This document shows positions 61,901-64,000 of a DNA stretch of 64,000 nt, one piece after another (the first letter of the stretch is position 1; every line of letters starts with the position of its first letter). The DNA is from Strigamia acuminata (taxonomy: Eukaryota; Arthropoda; Chilopoda; Geophilomorpha; Linotaeniidae). The notes beneath the pieces were generated by a model. It saw only the letters and a program-made list of their open reading frames with translations, did no database searches and was not told the origin of the DNA. Where the stretch lies: NCBI GenBank assembly GCA_949358305.1, contig OX442315.1, forward strand, positions 8,706,427 through 8,770,426, read 5' to 3'. The position numbers and the translations under genes were made by a program.

Positions 61901-64000
61901 AATGCATTCTCATAAATTCAGGTAGCTGCCAACAGCTTTTATGGTTAGTGTAACTGTAACAAAAATATTTCAGTTGCATTTAAATACAATCCAAAAGATG
62001 CTGGAATATACTTACCATATCAATCAGCTGGATTAAGATGCAACTCCCAATCTACGGTATGATACAATTATTTAACAGTGTGAAATAAAAAAGAACTAGC
62101 TGGGTGTCCATTGCTTTGCATAATTCCAGTACTCCTTTTGGAAATTTAAACAAGAGGCGCATTAAATCTCAAAATGTAAAATACGGATTCTAAAAACTTG
62201 ATTATCGTATATCTTCCAATTGTCCGCAGGCCTCTATTTGCCCGCGGGCCTCGAATTGCACGCAGGTGGACAATTGGAGGCCCGAAATGTGCCAAAAAAG
62301 GATGACAAATGAAACGTTTTGCATACGTTTCGGCAGAAAACGTTTCATTTGTCACACTTTTTTAGTATTTTTCGTTGCAGATACATTCAAAACACCCATC
62401 ATTGCCCAATTGGCCGATGCTGGGTTTAAATAACCCGCGGCCTCCAATACCGCACGGGCCTCCAATTGCGCGTGGAATAAAATTTTTTTTTGCAAATAGC
62501 GCACGGGGGCGCAATTGGAAGATGTACGGTATTTCATCGGTTTTTAACTTTGAACGAGTTAAATTTAACTCATTCAAAGTAAATCTTGAGCATGGACAGT
62601 CCTTAATTAGTAGGTGTTCTGAAATAAAGTTCTCTTGATCCCAGAACTAATTCTGAACAGAAAATGGCATCCAGGAAAGAGATCGTGGATTTTGTAAGCA
62701 CTGGTAATTGCACGAACGTTGCCGGTGTTCAACCGATTGCCTGTGCTTGGTTTTCAGATGGGAACCAACAGCAGAAATAGTCAAGTGGGAACTTAGCATG
62801 ATAAGAAATTATTTATTTAACTTAAATCTTTGCAACGTACTTCAACCGCCGATCTATTAGATTTCAAAATGGCCGCTAGAAAAACTACCGTCTTCCCTCG
62901 AATATAACGTCATGACGTTATATTAAAGTTTTTTCAGAAATCGCTGTTTTCGAAAGTTTTAGCGATTTTTCGAATATAACGTCACTTCCAATATAACGTC
63001 ATGACATTGTATTCGAATACAACGGCATGATGTTATATTCGAGTTATATTTGAGAAACGTTGCGGGGTGCGCTTTTTACAGGAAGCATTGAATTGAAAAT
63101 GAATTGAACACGAATTGGACACGAATTAGACACGAATTGGACACGAATTAGACACGAAATGGACACGAATTGAAAACGTACTGTATATTTTGAACTTGAA
63201 ATTTCAAATCAAATTTTTTTTTTCAAAATTACATTACCAATTACTGATTTTTCAAAAATTTTAAAAAAAATTTCTGATTTTTCAGAAATTTTACAACAAA
63301 ATTTCTGATTTTTCAGAAGTTTTACAATAAAATTTCTGGTTTTTTAGAAGTTCTACAACAAAATTGTGATTTTTCAGAAGTTGTACTAAAAAAACACAAT
63401 ACAACGTCATGACGTTATATTCGAGGGAAGACGGTAGTTGAAATCAGGTCGAAATCCAAAGAATCCACCCCACACCTGGATTATAAGAATCGGTTTTTCG
63501 AGAATCCGATTCTCAAAAATATGGCGCGTTCTGCATCATTTCCGCCAGGGAAAATCGAGATAATAGAGTGAATTGGTTTCTCGATTAGATGTGGAATGCG
63601 GAGCGAATCTTCAAGTGTAAACCAAGCTTTATTCTCTGCCAAATCCGTGCAATAATTTAATCCCAGTTTTAAAATTCTGAAACTTCTCTGGTTTATTTTT
63701 TTATTACCTTCCTGTTGCTGCAGTTAATTTGTGATTGGACTTTCCTTTGTCAAGTTATCGGCCGAATTCGTTGTGAAGTTCAGCTAGAATTGTTGAACTG
63801 GGATTATTGTTTTTAAGCACGTGAATAACTTTTGATAGCCAATCAAATGCTTAGTTGATCACGCACACGCACACACAAACCCTCGTTTTTTTTATATGTA
63901 GTAGGACTACAACTCACAAATCAGATCTTGTATATTAACATAAATAAAATGGAATAATAAATTTTTGTCCTTAGATGTATTTTATGCAAACACAGACCAG
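49950..64000 (+). CDS. Tandem-fused DEG/ENaC-type channel, copy 3, partial at the window edge
   Basis: Exons: 49950-50283, 50343-50449, 52220-52298, 52391-52476, 53126-53230, 53299-53408, 59017-59815, 61816-61921, 61974-62056 and 63975-64000 (continuing). Exons 2-9 have exactly the lengths and phases of copy 1; exon 1 is 6 nt shorter. No stop or frameshift lies in any exon. Exon 7 again carries module A TM2 (CDIGGCLCFYAGVSCLS) and module B TM1 (MFVLVMCGLCTYLIHKQ) with the same GCTGAA/GTAAAA donor. Introns have received a Tc1/mariner-like MITE, a hAT-like MITE, a copia element and further MITEs, yet every splice site is kept. This argues that the gene is under selection or was copied recently. 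The last two exons lie outside the window. Confidence 0.72.
50450..51043. other. Intronic sequence with a repeat shared with the copy 1 upstream block
   Basis: 50630-50815 is related to about 8140-8335 (GTGGTCGC, CTTCTATCCGTGCCTGTTGT, GGAGTTCCTT words). No gene is seen. The remainder to 51043 is the host DNA into which the MITE at 51044 inserted. Confidence 0.45.
51044..51877. mobile_element. Tc1/mariner-like foldback MITE (834 bp)
   Basis: Ends CAGAGTGGACCAAAAGTCTG and its reverse complement, flanked by TA on both sides. Inverted arms are long (about 280 nt), continuing through ATTTCCTGAGCAATTGCATC, GATGACGTCATTGG-type and TTTAAAAAGGAGACAAATCA stretches. A TTTTTTCTGATTTGTCTCCT segment is repeated on the right. 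No transposase. The TA duplication and CAG start fit the Tc1/mariner superfamily. Confidence 0.85.
51878..53125. other. Intronic sequence around exons 3 and 4 of channel copy 3
   Basis: Apart from the two exons, 52100-52219 matches 29700-29810 of copy 2. A tract at about 52600-52700 is A/T homopolymer-rich, and AACCAGTATTT occurs twice near 52540-52585. Nothing else is supported. Confidence 0.4.
53570..54050 (-). repeat. R1 dispersed repeat, minus orientation, with a hAT-like MITE inside
   Basis: GTGACCCACGTCACTCCACA and the GGAGCTGAGTGATG words are the reverse of the R1 end seen at 28010-28110 and 12370-12470. It is interrupted by 53678-53880 and abuts the copia insertion at 54053. Confidence 0.6.
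53678..53880. mobile_element. hAT-like MITE (203 bp)
   Basis: CAGGGGCGGATTTAG at the left and TAGATCCGCCCCTG at the right are inverted. Flanks TCCCTGGC and CCCCTGGC form an 8-bp target duplication with one change. The inside is rich in GGGGCCC. Size, ends and duplication suit the hAT superfamily. Confidence 0.88.
54053..54237 (+). repeat. 5' LTR of the copia element
   Basis: TGTGAGTGGATTTAAACACT ... GGTGCATCAACA, 185 bp, same sequence as 58606-58790. Confidence 0.95.
54240..54255 (+). promoter_or_regulatory. Primer-binding site, initiator-Met tRNA type
   Basis: TGGTAGCAGAGCACGG starts two bases after the LTR. It fits the complement of the animal initiator methionine tRNA 3' end at 14 of 16 positions. 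Confidence 0.8.
54368..58519 (+). CDS. gag-pol: Gag-Pol polyprotein of the copia element (1383 aa)
   Basis: Single frame starting MADAIVNISSNSTAIERLTE. Gag with the usual LTERNYFLWKMRIRS N-terminal copia pattern; zinc knuckle CFNCHKKGHFARDC near residue 229; protease WLIDSGATSHM near 326; pre-integrase WHRRLGHPN near 461; integrase core (MDLMGP, RTDNGGEF, NGLAERTNRT); an unusual (EPEP/QEPEQ)-type acidic repeat near 795-820; reverse transcriptase with DVKTAYLHG and VYVDDLVTASS near 1068; RNase H with YADASWNSTQNARSFTG near 1230. The order integrase before reverse transcriptase identifies Ty1/copia. The reading frame is complete, with no stop or frameshift. Confidence 0.98.
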   Translation: MADAIVNISSNSTAIERLTERNYFLWKMRIRSTLKKQHLWKTTIEQAEPEKARPGQANYAQMQAIWDDWERKNNKAMHILVISLSAEQAVRYSTETSAKILWDKIEADMGPRNAYEIVKCGIELAKLKMQEKESVDDYVNRAEAIKAKGAELGKIYSNQEMVAYVAQGLRAEFEHNVRIFDGQKNDLSMMDARTMLRREEERQREKRKSGQGSENAYRARPKGKTGIECFNCHKKGHFARDCWSKDKSKEGPTGSANARTRGGGAKPFEKWRGGKKPTEHSARCEVTSTSKPREYSFGAWVKPRSRMDEQANAVTTQEEEEKEEWLIDSGATSHMVSNKEVFHVFEQYPQNVGLASGEVEAGSPGRGQLVIKEHEMENRLRLSNVLYVPTLQTNLLSVPKIVDAGLEVRFTKNCANVLDAAGNKVMTAQRVDNKFLLSATYCEGSRGEIACATGALTRTIWHRRLGHPNPRSMDEMGRQGLVRGMTWDGKSQDEQCTECIKAKMAKVSRKTIPFQQSQQVLELLHMDLMGPMPTNSLGGARFILTIVDDYSRMIFVKLLEQKGQAAEAIKGFLTRHELQKGEKVKRIRTDNGGEFLNENLAQFYGQKGIHHELTTPWTPMSNGLAERTNRTITETMRALMLDSKLALPFWGEAMLTAAYLRNRCRSSVHGKTPYEMWMGRPPDVSYLRRFGCVAHVLEPKFRQTKLSAKTKEGFLVGYSATRKAYRIFMQETGRITESRDVIFDETRLGNLDVPGETKTDELVELDVHYDTPVLPIGVPAPVEHVQLELQHEPEPEPEPDQEPEQEQEQEPVRVPAQVPARRGGRRPGATKNVLAVEKQARIEATEADLLQRGVRRSGRLREQANMADVLITPTTQKEAMKLPQADKWTEAMQDEINSMHQHEVWKMEKRPNDVKPVKSKWVFRIKENPDESLNRYKARLVAVGCSQKPGTDYDQTFSPVVRIESLRILLDLAAKEDLLLDLHDVKTAYLHGKLKERIFMEQPEGFEEAGIEFVCRLLRSIYGLKQAGRCWNERLHEVLTACGFKRMADDPCLYQYRSDDGTMYIAVYVDDLVTASSNAKVRDEKIKDLNKFVELVSMGKLTYVLGLEVSQKDGEIYLFQRKYAEKILKRFGLDKCNSVATPMELGLKLEEFEDSKPVDQKLYQEVIGSIMYLATSTRPDLSFAVSSLSRFNKDPREIHMAAAKRVLRYIRGTLDYKLKYTKGEYHLHSYADASWNSTQNARSFTGYVVKNGESLISWRCKKQGNVAESSCESELDAVADAVKELSWVKGIYGDLRAPINKEMTLYNDNEAAVQMLQDGVQRVRTKYLNRKYHLIKSKVEVDKIQVVHVPGVEMWADVLTKPLSKPNIDKCLRGMNILQRQVE
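58606..58790 (+). repeat. 3' LTR of the copia element
   Basis: Appears identical to the 5' LTR; followed by the target duplication GAAAC. Confidence 0.95.
59017..59833 (+). CDS. Channel copy 3, exon 7: module A TM2 and module B TM1
   Basis: Homologue of 14197-15013. Reads through from LPFLPPQQTNDC to TAG at 59831-59833, with the conserved internal donor after GCTGAA at 59815. Changes relative to copy 1 are scattered substitutions without indels, so reading frame and both membrane segments are preserved. Confidence 0.82.
59834..60296. other. Intronic sequence of channel copy 3
   Basis: Matches 15014-15300 with an additional stretch (about 59900-60085) not in copy 1 that contains TCGTTTGTTACATTTGTTTA and an inverted partner, a possible small insertion. 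Confidence 0.45.
60297..61066. mobile_element. Tc1/mariner-like foldback MITE (770 bp), relative of 51044-51877
   Basis: Starts CATGGTGTCCCAAAAGTC, ends GAGACACCCTG, flanked by TA on both sides. The left part shares GAGCAATTGCATCTA, GGAAGTTGGGTGAGAGCAAT and AACCAATCAGGTTAGAGCAA with the other MITE. Internal arms (about 60536-60620 and 60730-60865) form another inverted repeat. The equivalent spot in copy 1 (near 15285-15300) lacks it. Confidence 0.75.
61135..61690 (-). repeat. R1 dispersed repeat, minus orientation
   Basis: Runs from CCACGGTGACCTGCGTCACT to CCCAGACTGCCGTGGG, so its two ends are short inverted words. Lies between exon 7 and exon 8 of channel copy 3. Confidence 0.7.
61816..62056 (+). 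CDS. Channel copy 3, module B exons 8-9
   Basis: Exons 61816-61921 (MIVKALNKEISML...) and 61974-62056 (AFKYNPKDAGIYLPYQSAGL), separated by a 52-nt intron with TTCAG/GTAGCT donor and TATTTCAG acceptor, as in copy 1. Lengths 106 and 83 nt are identical to copy 1. Confidence 0.7.
62203..62531. mobile_element. MITE with about 40-nt terminal inverted repeats
   Basis: TATCGTATATCTTCCAATTG at the left against CAATTGGAAGATGTACGGTA at the right. TA at both borders could be a target duplication. Inside, near-palindromic AAATGAAACGTTTTGC / CGTTTCATTTGTC words lie at 62304-62353, and CAATTG-containing words repeat. No ORF. Confidence 0.6.
62888..63434. mobile_element. TA-flanked MITE with tandem arrays inside
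   Basis: Ends CCGTCTTCCCTCGAATATAA and TTATATTCGAGGGAAGACGG, flanked by TA. The ATAACGTCATGACGTTAT palindrome occurs near each end. Inside are an array of about 14-bp ACACGAATTGG units (63100-63175) and an array of about 30-bp units with GATTTTTCAGAA (63240-63385). Confidence 0.8.
63438..63974. other. Intronic sequence before exon 10 of channel copy 3
   Basis: No separate feature apart from a CA-rich stretch (about 63860-63885). The last about 35 nt before the exon match 22665-22700 of copy 1. Confidence 0.4.
63975..64000 (+). CDS. Channel copy 3, start of exon 10 (cut by window end)
   Basis: ATGTATTTTATGCAAACACAG follows TTTTTGTCCTTAG; 26 nt of the homologue of 22701-22796 are present. Confidence 0.7.

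Overview
This window looks like animal (metazoan) nuclear DNA from an invertebrate. It is AT-rich, introns are short (several of 55-60 nt with GT-AG ends), and the only host genes recognised with confidence belong to the DEG/ENaC channel family, which is known from animals. The species cannot be told from the sequence. Most of the window is mobile DNA: Ty3/gypsy, Ty1/copia and BEL/Pao LTR elements, hAT-like and Tc1/mariner-like non-autonomous elements, foldback elements, minisatellites and a dispersed repeat called R1 here.

The host content is one tandemly repeated channel locus. Copy 1 runs 8836-23474, copy 2 is truncated (25292-30067), and copy 3 starts at 49950 and leaves the window at 64000. 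Each copy has a related upstream block (near 7170, 24300 and 48010). Exons were assigned by frame, phase and splice sites. In copy 1, twelve exons join into one open frame of 801 codons. It encodes TWO complete DEG/ENaC modules in series: TM1-ectodomain-TM2, then a second TM1-ectodomain-TM2. The seventh exon carries TM2 of module A and TM1 of module B without interruption. Copy 3 repeats the arrangement with the same exon lengths and phases from the second exon on (its first exon is 6 nt shorter). The predicted tandem-fused channel is the best candidate here for an undescribed system.

Layout. 1-4462: 3' part of a Ty3/gypsy element (copy A) with the pol end, a three-exon 3' accessory gene and the 3' LTR. 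4463-8806: mostly unassigned, with an EF-hand-like fragment and the upstream block of copy 1. 8836-23474: channel copy 1, whose introns hold a hairpin MITE, a T-poor block, a 1.26-kb hAT-like element, a palindromic MITE, a tRNA-derived SINE-like piece, an intact young Ty3/gypsy element (16659-21407) and a solo LTR (21420-22050). 24300-30067: channel copy 2, with a foldback element that includes a 29-unit minisatellite. 30207-42489: a Ty3/gypsy element (copy B) with both LTRs. 42490-43603: an unknown minus-strand ORF. 43590-47404: a decayed BEL/Pao pol. 48010-64000: channel copy 3, interrupted by several MITEs and an intact young Ty1/copia element (54053-58790).

A second notable point concerns the large Ty3/gypsy family. 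Both copies carry, downstream of pol, an accessory gene whose reading frame needs removal of two introns. Exon 1 (49 nt) and exon 2 (128 nt) have identical lengths in both copies. A retrotransposon that keeps introns in its own DNA implies separate spliced and unspliced RNAs. The element primes from a site matching tRNA-Pro.
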